The notes under the pieces: model-generated
What the model was told of the DNA's origin: nothing
Seen by the model: only the letters and a program-made list of their open reading frames with translations
The model's database searches: none
Part shown: positions 11,973-22,521 of the stretch, piece after piece
How positions within the stretch are numbered: the stretch's first letter is position 1
Layout of the letters: each line of letters begins with the position of its first letter
Program-made: the position numbers and the translations under genes
Source: Voacanga thouarsii
Taxonomy: Eukaryota > Streptophyta > Magnoliopsida > Gentianales > Apocynaceae
NCBI GenBank assembly: GCA_026120185.1
Contig: JANUWF010002342.1
Coordinates: 4,283,001 to 4,347,000, forward strand
Direction of reading: 5' to 3'
DNA: 64,000 nucleotides

Positions 11973-14900
11973 CTAGGGTTAGGCGGTTACCTTAATTTAG
12001 TGGATTTAGAATTTTAAGTTTTATGATTTTAATTAAGCTATGTGTATTTTCCATGATTGTTAGAACATATTAGATTGTCCACATTGCCATGGCCCTTGTG
12101 AAGCCTTAGACTTCTCATAATTCGGGCACTTGTTGATATATATGAACTATATGGTAGTAATAATTTAAAAATTAAAACTCAAAAGTTAAACGGATAGCCC
12201 AGGATAATGATTCTAGAGAGCTAAATTTCAAGGAGAGAAAGACTGAAGCCATGAGCATAGTTAGAGGTATTTTTCTTTTAATAGAATAGATTCTAGCTTG
12301 TGGAATCTAGAATTGTTAGTTAAGTTTAGGTTGAGTTGAGTTGAGCCTAGGATTAAGTATTACTTTTAAAATCAGGGATTTAGAATTTAAGAATGATTAT
12401 GGTTATCTATGTTTGAGCTGTTTTGATGGTGATTTGAACTTGAAAATCTTGCTATGTGTTGATAAGTTTATATAGAAGGAACTGTCATCCCTGTGTGTTG
12501 TAATGAAGGTAACCTTAACAAGGTTGTATGAGAAAGTCTATATTTATAAGAACAATTAGATATTTTAGGGAATGTGATAAGTATACTTATGTAAGATTCT
12601 TTGGGTATAAGAGGACTACACGTGGTGAAGCGATATATGATCTTGATACTTATGCTAGTCTTTTGATTTTGACTATCTTAGTTCCGATTTGACGGATAAG
12701 GTCGTACTACGATGATAGGAGCTTAGAAATGGTGATTATTGCTAGGATTCAGGATTTTGACATCTGTGCTTTGGAGACTTTTTATTTTCTGTTATGCCTG
12801 CTAATTATACGTGAATAGTAAGACATTGCCTGGAATGCCCTATGATTACGTGTGGTGTATATTATATGAAATATCTATGCAATATTTTTATGTCTTTTAT
12901 CTAACTGAGCATGCTATATGAATTTACTTGTTTTTAGTACGTGGCATATTTGTACTTTAATTTTGGGCTAGAATAATTGGGTTGACGAGGGGTATTTAGA
13001 TATTGTGTGCGAGTAAAATTTAAAGAAACGATGATTGTGGAAAGTAGATACTGCTTACAATTGTACTACTTTAGTGGAAGCAACCACACCAATGCAGGAA
13101 GACCTAGATATGATGACTTTAGGAACGATTCTACAAACCCGAAACTTCAATGCTAAAAGGACGGTAGAGCAATAATAGAAGAATAGGAGAAAACACGTAA
13201 GGATTACTTCAACTAAAGCTACTCCAAATTCGGCAATTTGCCATCACTACAGAAGGAAGAAACACATGGAAATAGATTATTAGTTTAAGGAGTAGAACTG
13301 GGGATACTTCAAACATAGAGATTCTACATATCCAAGTGAGAGTTGCTCAAGACTACTTCAATTTAAATAAGGAAACCTTATTCCACCATCACGTTCAGCT
13401 AATTGAAGAAACATAACTAGAGTTTATGGAGACAATAACCTAATACCGCAAAAGAATACTCAAGAGCTCGTTTTGCAGCAAAGAAAACTTGGAAGTCAAT
13501 GCGACTCGAAAGCGTCACAAAGATAAGAAGATTCATAGGATTAGAGTATTGCTATTGTCTTTTGTTATAGGAATTGTGATTCTTACGTCGCCTCTGATTT
13601 GGCTAAAATGGAGATGTACATTGCAATTGTAAAAAAGGAAAAATGAGAAGAATTTTCAAAAGCCTAAGAGAAGATCAAAGTTTACACTTGTCGAACTTTA
13701 GGCATTATACATGGATGCATCAAATTAAGAAAGGAAACCCGTGTCAATGAATTCATATGGTAGTGATTCAATCCGTGTCAATGAATTCCTATAGTAGTGA
13801 TTCAATCTAACTTCCTTATTCTTTCTTCTAAGTTTCCTCATACAAAATATATCCTTTCACTTATTGTTGATGTTAAGAGCTCTCTTCTAGGATTTGATTA
13901 TAGAAAGCCACCTTAGCTACCTCACTCATTATTAGAAAATTACTCATTATCAAATGCATCTACATTGTACCCAATTTCTTTATATTATTTACATATTGAC
14001 TGCCTATTCATGTCTCATTAGACTTATTCTATCTATTTCTGATTCTTCTTCGTTCTTTTGATTTACATATTTTCCTATGTGCTTTCTCTTTCGAGCTATT
14101 TCTTACCAACTCTTTTCTTCTCCATTTGTTGCGAATTTTCTTCTAAAGGCTTGGTTTATTAAATCAACCTTTGTTACTGTAGTCAATGATTGCAACTGTT
14201 ATGCATTGAACATTTCAATCATCTTTTAAATGCTTTCTAAGTTGCCTCTATAATAACTTTCTATTTTTGCTTCATTGGATTTACTCCACATTGTTTTGAG
14301 TTAGCACATGTTGTATGTGTCTTCTCTAGTTAACTTCTGTTATCTTGGAAATCCTAATGTTATATCTGCATAATTTTTTTCTCAGTCTTTTTAATTTTAT
14401 AATTCCATTTGATGCTCAAAACTTTCTCTTCTTTTTCTAATGATACTGATTTGATATGCTTATCTTTCTACCTAATGTCTCCAATTATTTCCTGTAAATT
14501 TTCTATTAATAGCTGAGCATTCAAGGAACTCTTCCTTATCACTCAACTAAAGGGTTCAATTCTTCTAATTCATAATACTTCTATCCACAATCAAATGTTA
14601 CAATCATTCTATTCTTTATTTCTCGTTATTGCACAAAATTTTCCTTTTTTCTTGTTCAAGTAATATTGCTATTCATTTTTGTGCTCAAAATCTTCTTTAA
14701 ATTTACCTTCCATATTAAGAATTGAATATCCAAGAGCTTATCTTATTCAATCATTGGAAGTATGCAATTCTCGTCAACCACAGTAAAATTCTTTAACAGT
14801 CAACTATTTCAATCTTATTATTTTACCCATTTGTGTTTCCTTAAATTATTAAACTTCTCATGGCACTAGATTTGGCCCACTCTTTATTCCTATATTCTCT

Positions 14901-15489
14901 TCGAACTCACATTATTCCATTCAAACTCACAAATTTGCCTTTAAAAATGGCATGTGCAGGAGATTAAGATTATAGCTCATGTCTCACAGAAAAAAAAAAA
15001 AAAAAAAAACTTTAGTCACACCAAATCGACTATTCCACTTATCATTTAAAGCTGGTAACAATCGTATATGCCTTGAAGAAAAGAAGACATACGAGATATT
15101 GTAGATCATAAAACCCCAAAGCTTGACTTTACTTAATGAGATTTGTATCTGAAGCAGCAAAGATTCATTAGAAGAATGTGAGTGTTGCACAGAGCTAAAA
15201 TGAGGAATCATTAATGCTCGACTGAATCGAAAAATTCAAGCCTTCAACGTGAAGGAAGTGAAAGAAAGAGATCAAGACTTTAGAATAGATGACCATAAAG
15301 TGACACATTCTCATGATCAATTGTACGTGCAAGATAAAGAAGATTTGAAAGAAAAAAACATTTTAAAATGAGCCCACAAGAAGCGTTTGCACTATAGTTC
15401 CGGAAGCTACAAAGACATACGACTACATGATGAAGATGATTTATTGGCCGAGAATGAAGAATGAAAAATTACAAGCTATGTATCAACTC
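11973..15489 (+). pseudogene. Gypsy1 internal region with ruined gag
   Basis: No long reading frame survives. At about 13208-13336 a plus-strand translation gives 'ICHHYRRKKHMEIDY' and, after two stops, 'GYFKHRDSTYPSE'. This matches the spacing of the paired zinc-knuckle region of plant gypsy Gag (C..CGR.H.GEC and CF.CG..GH..RDCP), with most cysteines lost. From about 13800 to 14960 the sequence is T/C-rich and I recognise nothing in it. An A-run lies at about 14991-15010. Protease, RT and most of integrase are missing, because the next recognisable gypsy coding sequence is at 37152. This reflects a large internal deletion in addition to the Copia-A insertion at 15490. Confidence 0.5.
13739..13806. 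repeat. 34-bp tandem duplication
   Basis: Two adjacent 34-bp copies (13739-13772 and 13773-13806) differ at only two positions. They lie in the decayed Gypsy1 gag/protease region. Confidence 0.9.
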
Positions 15490-18400
15490 TGTTGGAATGT
15501 ATGCCCTCTTAGACTAGACTTCTGATATAATTTTTTATTTGTATTAATAAAAGATTTGTTCTCAGAAATTATTTGTAAATCCTTCTCTACTTTTGTGCAC
15601 AATTTCATTGGAAAAGACCCATTGTGTTTAAATAAATGGTTCATGTGAATGGAGGTCTTTCACAGTAAGATATGAACCATTGGTTACTTAACATATATGT
15701 TAACCCTAAGGGCATTCTCCTGTGTTTTGACTTATGACAAATAATGATAAGGACTAACTTGTGCGATCTATATGTGATAGGACATGTTTGACCTCAATTC
15801 TTCCAAGGCATGCAAATAAGATTGCTAAGCAACTCTTGAGCAATGGAATCTAAGAATATGTGATCAAATAGAAGACCAAGCTTAAGATATTGCTTACCAA
15901 AAAGTCCTTGTGGAAGAACTTTAGACTAGAAATCATTATTAAAGTATTTCTTGTAAATTTCTATAGCTCTTTACCTTATGATTCGATTTATTTCTACTTT
16001 GAAGCACACAAACAAAAAGATTTCAAAGTTTTATATCTCAGAATTTTTGATTGAGTAATTTGGATGATTCTACATTCAAAAGATTCGTCCAAAATCCTGT
16101 GAACAGTATCAAATCGATTCTATCTGAGAAAGTACCATTTTGGATGCACCATCGTCCAAAACTCTGAAAAATCTAACAGTACAAAACTAGCCATAACTAG
16201 CTGTTGATGTCCTACTTTTCACTTCTATAAAAGCTATTTAAACCTTATTTTCTACAAGATTTTTTTTCTATCATTTTCACTTTAAAAAATAAAAATCTTC
16301 CTTTTTATTATGCTTCAAATGTGAATTGAATTGTTCAAAAGGTGAAAGGCTGTTAGAGCTTATTTGTTCATATTTGCTCAAACTTGTGAGTTATTTCTAT
16401 ATGTTATTCTTCATTCTAAATTTTATCAAGGTTGTGGTGTAAAACCCAGTTGGGGTAAACCTTGATTGTGTGTTTGAAAAGGTTGGGTGTAAAACAAAGT
16501 TGGTGATCCTCTTATGTAAGATTGGTGTAACCTACCACCATTGATTTGGTAAAAAGGTTTTAGTGATTGTGTTGAAATCCTTAAGTGGGAACTTAAGATA
16601 GTGGATGTAGATCGGTTGAAGAATAAACTACTATAAATCCTTGCGTCTTCTCTTTTGCATTTCATTTGCATTTCACTAGTGCATTTTTACTGGTTATTAG
16701 AACAAAGAATTTTATCTCAATATCTGCAATTGTTGATCAGTTTTAAAGACCTTTATATTCTATAGAAAGTCTATATTTAATAAATCAACTCCCATCTTTA
16801 AAACAACCATCTTCATGACATTTAGTGGTGCTTTAAAAGAATCTTATTTGCACTCCAACAATTGCGAATCAATCTGTCTTTGTGGACAAAAGCATTATAC
16901 TCCTCTTTGCATTTATTGTTTTAATCAAAGACTTTTATGATGTTGGGAAATTGCTTCATCTAGCCATCTTACCTATAAATCTTATTTCCAACATTTAGTA
17001 GAGTTTTGAAAGTTCTTCAGCAGCACACAAGTCAGCATTTTTTAATCTCTCACCTTGTTTGGCCTTTATCAAAAATACATCAAAGAATTGTTTTAAAATT
17101 TCATTTGTTTGCCATAAACCTTATTCACCCCCTCTAAGGTTTATCAACATAAACTATCGTTCTTATTCGAATGGTGAGAATGAGAATCTCATCATAGTAA
17201 GGTTATTATGTTATGAATTTTAATTATAGAATAGCTTACCTTTAGCCAATAAATAGTCTTCTCATTTCATAACATAAGTGTATTTCGAATACGTAGAACT
17301 AGACCAGTAATAGTGGTTTCTAAAAGTACTATGTGGTAGAAACCTAGACTACTACCACTACAGCGTGGACTTGTACTCTATAGCTTGAGTATGAGTCGGT
17401 GGTCTAACGAAGTTGGAAGTGTATACTTTGATGTACTATAGTTGAAATTCTTTTGTAAGACTAATATATTTGTATATTGGATATATGTAACTAATTAGTT
17501 AAGATAGACTTATACAAGATAGTTTTTTTATTATATCGCCCCTTGTGATTGTTTGAATGATCTAATTATCCAGGACCCTGAGGAAAATGATTTGGATATT
17601 TGCTTTGAGGTAACTCCCTTGGAAAGCGAAAATACTCCAAGAAGCCGTGGATCATTAGACTAAAAGTCTAAGGATGGTAGATATATTTTAGAGAGGTGTT
17701 AGTACACTTTTTCCTCTCTAAATGCACGGCGATGTGTAGAGGGGTATTTTAGTCATTTTATCTATATGTCAGAGACAAAGCTAACTCAGCATTGTCCTTG
17801 GAGTCAATATTTCCTCATGGTGATATTAGAAAATATTTAAAATACAAAATAAAGCTATTTATACAGCATAGACATTTTGGTCATTTTAATAGCCAAGGCA
17901 AATGTCTTTTTAGTCCTGGGAATAGCTCGTAAGTCCTAATTAATTTTAGATTGAGAAAATGGTCTCAGTTAAAAAGGATTTTATTTTATTTAGGAAGTCT
18001 AATTTATTATTGGACTAGAATAAAATAAAAAAATAAAAAAAATTAAATTAAATTTATTATTTGGTTTAATTGGTTAATTAATTATTCAGGGTCTAAGCCC
18101 AGATTGAATAATTAGAAAATTAACCTAGGCCTAAACTAGATAAAAAGGCTTAAATAATTATTTTAGTTCATTTGAGCTCATTAATTATTTATTGAGTTAT
18201 TTCTATAAACACGAGAAATAAATAATTAATGCTTATTATTTTTGGACTCATTGGATCCAAGAAAAAATAATAAAAATAATTATGGCTTAATAACTTGAAC
18301 CAAAGGGTTTTATTTATTTATTTATTCATGAGATAAAAGAGTTTATACTAAGACGAACCTCTTCTGTTGATAACTTTCAGGTCTTTTGAAATATCAAAAC

Positions 18401-18894
18401 CCCGATATTATGTTATCAGATATAGATAAGCCATGAATCTTGATTCAGAGAACACACACGGCAGTATAAAAAAAAAAAAAACCCTAGAAGCCTTAGTTTT
18501 CTTCTCTCTCTCTTGCTCATTTTTTTTTTTCCTTGTATCTTCTTGATTTTGCTAATTAATAGCAAGGAATCAAGGAGCTTTGAGACCGTGATTTTTCTCG
18601 CCTAAGTTGTGTCACCAACGAGCATTAGGCGGCAGAATATTCTGAGTTCACAAGAAGCTTCAGCATTCATGAAAATGAGACGAAGTAGATGGATTGCAGG
18701 TTTTCAACCGAAGGCATCAACTGGTGAAGTAACTACCCCTATGGTTCAATCAATCTCTTCACTGCCAAAGAAAACAATAACATGCAGAGGTATATAAATT
18801 GTTAAAGTTCTTCTGTTGTGTTCTCTGCATAATGTGTTTTATCTTCTATATGTTTTTCTGGGCATGTATGGCTTTCTGTTTTTTTCTCGCTTCA
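15490..18894 (+). repeat. Copia-A 5' LTR (interrupted by a solo LTR)
   Basis: It begins TGTTGGAATGTATGCC and ends ...CTTCA at 18894, just before the primer site. Removing the nested LTR leaves about 1.95 kb, agreeing with the 1,934-bp 3' LTR. Landmarks shared with the 3' LTR are 'cacggcgatgtgtagagggg', an A-run followed by a CT-rich stretch near 18470-18530, and 'gcattaggcgg' near 18625. The open frame at 18609-18797 is not a recognised gene and the 3' LTR does not conserve it. Confidence 0.9.
15698..17146 (+). mobile_element. Solo LTR of the SIRE-like family, inserted in the Copia-A 5' LTR
   Basis: It starts TGTTAACCCTAAGGGC and ends ...CTCTAAGGTTTATCA, matching the Copia-B LTR start and end. 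ACATA follows the right end (17147-17151), and ACATA also occurs at 15691-15695, two bases short of the left end. The target duplication is therefore near-exact but offset by 2 bp. The Copia-A LTR resumes immediately with 'aaactatcgttctta', which matches 35023 onward. No internal sequence remains, so this is the product of LTR-LTR recombination. The family's paired GTAAAACC..AGTTGG repeat units are visible at 16428-16520. Confidence 0.88.
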
Positions 18895-18896
18895 AG

Positions 18897-18908
18897 TGGT
18901 AGTAGAGC
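18897..18908 (+). other. Primer binding site of Copia-A
   Basis: TGGTAGTAGAGC, followed by ATG, lies two bases after the 5' LTR end. It is TGGTATCAGAGC with two changes, the initiator tRNA-Met type of primer site. Confidence 0.8.
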
Positions 18909-20721
18909 ATGAAGCTTTGAATATCTCAAGAAGCATGCATGTTAGTTAATAAAATTGGCTAAATAATTGTTTGATCAATGCCTGTGAACCTTTACTGTTT
19001 TGGTATGGGATAAATGCTCTGTACACCTCACAGTTGAGGTTTAGGAAGTTACTATAAGTTAATGTCTTCCATAGCAAAGCGTGTAAACCCAAATTTAAAA
19101 GGTATAGGCGGATGCTGGTTTGTTTTTGTTTGAAATCCGTAACAAAAAAGACGCCTGAGGAAGTCGCAAGATGAATTGCAAAAGCTTTCTGGAAAAATTA
19201 CAAAAGAAAAAAAAATGAAAAAGAAGGCAGAGCCACTTCCAAGCCGAGCCGAGCCGCGTCAGCCATGGCTTGGACTACCTGGAACTGAGGTGAGCACCCA
19301 GGCCCAGCCACGGCTTGCAAGCCATAGCCAGGCCCAAGCTCCTCCTCGACTCGGCATAATGTGTACCATCCTGGGCAGGATGCGGTCATAGTAGTGAACG
19401 TGTTTTAGGCGCCGGTGGCCTACGGGTTGTGGGCACCCACAGGTCATTGCTCATTGATCTTTCCATGGGCCATGATTCAGTGTGGTAGGTGTGCAAGGCA
19501 AGAGGAAAAAATATTTTTTTTAAATTTTTTTCTCTTGTAATTCTTGCGCAATTTCTTTTTTATTTTTGGCCCTATACCAGACAAAGTTATTATTTTCCAG
19601 TAGTTAATATTCTTTGAATATTTTGCATGAAAATTAATAGTAATAATTTTTAGGATTAAACAAAATCATTAATTAATTTAATTAATGTATTTAATTCTGT
19701 TATTTGGGTACCTAGGTTTAAAAGTAGAAAAGTATGAAAACGTTTACAGTTTTCTAACATGCTATTTATTTTAATTCTCATGTGCACATTTTCTTAAAGA
19801 CTAAAGTCTTTGGAAATTTTTATTTAACAAGAAAAAATATTTTTCTTTAATTAAATGATTAATTTTAACTTATACAAAAATTAATCCTTGGTTATTTTCT
19901 TAAAGGTTTTATCCTTGACATAGAAAATATTTTGATTTTAGAAATTTTTATAAGTTAAAATGGAAAACCATTTTAATTTATTTTCACAAAGGAAAATTAT
20001 TTTTGGTCAAATAAAAACTTGAGATCAAAATCTCTAAAAAGTTTTAATGGAAATTATTTTTGAAATTATTAAGTTTTTAACTTAAATAAAATTAATCCAT
20101 GAAAAAATTTCTCAAAAGGTATATACCTTGACATAGAAATCTTTATGGATTTAGATATTTTATTTTAAGTTAAAAGAGAATTTAATTGAAAATTTTCAAA
20201 TGATATTTTTTCAAGAAAAACCTTGTTTTAAAACCTAAGTGGCAGAAGAGTTCCAACAGCCCTACGGCTTCTATCACGATCCTCATTAGAGATCGTAGAT
20301 CTCATCGCGTCACCCTAGGAGTAAACCCGTAAAGGATGGAGGCACCACAAGAATCTAAAACTAATGGAATGATGTAATTAATAACCCGGAACACGTACTA
20401 TGATCAGTTAGCCCACGTTGGAGGTTATAGTGCGAGACATATCCGTAGGAAATGAGAAGAAATGGCTATCCCCTCGATAAAGTTATCTTTTAGATCATTA
20501 TCTAGAAGGAAAATTAATTTGTGGTAGTTAACACACTTAGCTTAAGAAACTGTTAATCTTTCCAAAAAGCTATATCAGTTTTTCTAAGAGCCAAACTAAT
20601 TATGTTAAAGATAATAGTGATGGGGTTAACTATTAGTAGTTTAATATGAGGATAAAGTGTACAAAATTATTTTTGTTTTTCACAAAATTGAGAATTTCTT
20701 TTATTTTCAAAATTTTCAGAA
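18909..20721 (+). other. Copia-A untranslated leader between primer site and gag
   Basis: About 1.8 kb without a supported gene. It is mostly AT-rich, with a short GC-rich island (about 19225-19460) rich in GCCGAGCC-like units and a well-conserved block at 20236-20545. Apart from the GC island, it aligns by eye with the leader of Copia-A2 on the minus strand (52117-53757), for example 'aatattctttgaatattttg'. The overlapping open frames on both strands of the GC island (19176-19447) are a composition effect, not recognised genes. Confidence 0.75.
20236..20545 (+). promoter_or_regulatory. Conserved leader block with a short hairpin
   Basis: This is the most conserved part of the leader shared with Copia-A2 (52297-52610, minus). 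It contains a perfect 6-bp stem ACGATC...GATCGT with a 9-nt loop (20277-20297), kept intact in Copia-A2 (52539-52559). It also has blocks such as 'gtaattaataacccgg' and 'tatgatcag'. Position upstream of gag would suit an RNA packaging, dimerisation or translation signal. The function is inferred only. Confidence 0.55.
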
Positions 20722-21210
20722 ATGGTTGGTGGAGGTTCTTTCAGTCCCTTAGCCATTATTCTCCTTGAGAATAAGCTAATGGGTCCTAACTATGTAAATT
20801 CGAAAAGGAACTTGGACATAACACTCACAGTTGAGAAGTATAAGTATATCCTCTACGAAACCTGCCATGTTATTGAAGAGGATTCCACCTATGAGGAGCG
20901 AAAGGTTGAGAAAGTATGAAAGAAGGCTGACGAGATGGTGTGAAACTATATGTTAGTCTTCATGTCTAATGTGCTCCAATCCAAATATGAGCACATGGCA
21001 ACTGTGTACGATATAAGCACATCACTAGCCACAATGTTTGCGGACAAGAGCCGACCCGCAAGACAGGAGGCTCTTCGAACAATCATAAACACCAAGATGG
21101 CTGAAGGGGTATTAGTTATGGAGCATATGCTCAAAATTATTATTGCTTTCGAAGAATCGAAAGTCTTTGGGGCTATCATTGACCCTGAGAGCTAAGTGGA
21201 CATAGTTCTC
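20722..21210 (+). pseudogene. Copia-A gag, 5' part (interrupted by Copia-B)
   Basis: The start codon at 20722 opens 'MVGGGSFSPLAIILLENKLM', matching the start of the Copia-A2 gag on the minus strand. The copia Gag core continues through the 'LDITLTVEKYKYIL' region and, after a stop (TGA at about 20917), 'TSLATMFADKSRPARQEALR' in the 20950-21195 frame. The frame change and stops show it is dead. At 21211 it is cut by the 5' LTR of Copia-B. TTCTC (21206-21210) is the duplicated target. The gag reading resumes at 31800 with 'SMPGSFTQFKLNYN'. Confidence 0.85.
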
Positions 21211-22461
21211 TATTAGCCCTATGGGCTTTCTTCTATGTTTTTACTTATGACAAATATTGATATGAACTGACTTGTGTAATCTATTGTGATAGGACATGCT
21301 TGACCTCTACTCTTCTAAGGCATTCAGATATGATTGTTTAGCAACTTTTTTGTGATTGATTTCAAGTATAGAAGATTAAAGTATATGGAGTTGCATATCA
21401 AGAAATCCTTATAAGAAGAACTTTAGACTAGGAGGTGTTATTAAGGTATATCTATTAATTCCTATGTCTCCTTATCTTTTGATTCAATTGACTTTACCTT
21501 GAAGTATCAAATGAGAAGATTTCAAAGTTTTTGAAAAACTCTGAATTTTGGATTGAATAGTTTGAATCCAAAAGATTCGTCCAAAATCCTGTAAACTATG
21601 TTAAAATGTTTCTGCCTGAAAAAGTGCTATTTTGGACTTACCTCTAGGATGCATCATCGTCCAAAACCTAAGTCCAAAATACGGATAAGTTTAAACAAAA
21701 AAAATATAGCCGTTTTTTATGACTATTGGCACTTCACTTTTTAGCTCTACAAATAGCCTCTAAAGCAAGATTAGAGACAAGATTTTTGAAACATTCTTAT
21801 TAGAAACATTATTGCTCAACATTTTTCAAAAATCTCCTTTTATCAAACCTTCAAAGTGAATTCATTTTGTGTCAAAGGTAAAAGTATTTGTGCTTTATAT
21901 CTGAGTAAACATTTGCTCAAATAAGTGAGTTCTTTACTATTCTATTAATATTCAAATCTCTATTGTAGTGCAAGGTTGTGATGTAAAACCCAGTTGGGGT
22001 GAGCCTTGTTTGGTGAATGTATCAAGGTTATTGTGTAAAACCTAGTTGGAATGGTCCTTGATGTGATTGCTTGATTGAGAGGTTTTGGCAACCAAGTGTG
22101 GTGATCCTCTCTTGCATGTGGTATTGTTTAATTTCATTAAGTAGAGTAAATGAAATCTGGTTGAAAATCCTTAAATGTGAGCTTAAGGTAGTGGACGAAG
22201 ATCTTGGTAGATCGATACTATATATTCCTTGTCTCACTTCTTTTCGTTATTCATTTATTGCTTTAAGTTTCTTTCTTTGTCTAAATCTAGATATATATAT
22301 ATATATATATATATATATCTACGAGTTCTTGGATAACTTTCTGTGTTACCATAAAGTCCATCCAAGCAACTTGGTGATCATCATTATTCTGTATGTTAGA
22401 CAAGTCAGAAAAAAATTTTAGCTTGCCAAAAACCTTATTCACCCCCCTCTAAGGTTTTTCA
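21211..22461 (+). repeat. Copia-B 5' LTR
   Basis: It begins TATTAGCCC, a decayed TGTTAGCCC, and ends AAGGTTTTTCA before the primer site. The TATA position reads TACAAATAG (21748-21756) where the 3' LTR has TATAAATAG. It contains the repeated GTAAAACC..AGTTGG units (about 21971-22110) and an (AT)n microsatellite (22291-22318) that is longer than in the 3' LTR. The plus-strand open frame at 22071-22421 lies wholly in the LTR and is not a gene. Confidence 0.92.
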
Positions 22462-22463
22462 TT

Positions 22464-22475
22464 TGGTATCAGAGC
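22464..22475 (+). other. Primer binding site of Copia-B
   Basis: TGGTATCAGAGC, a perfect initiator tRNA-Met-type site, lies two bases after the 5' LTR end. Confidence 0.93.
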
Positions 22476-22521
22476 TTAGTCTACATACTCTTGGTTTAAC
22501 AACTTTGTAGAAAAGATCTTA

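Noticed and set aside
19176..19447. Overlapping open frames on both strands rich in Ala/Pro/Gly
   Set aside because: They are explained by the GC-rich island in the Copia-A leader and show no recognisable domain.
22071..22421. 116-codon plus-strand open frame
   Set aside because: It lies entirely in the Copia-B 5' LTR, includes the AT microsatellite as a YIYIYI run, and is not kept in the 3' LTR.
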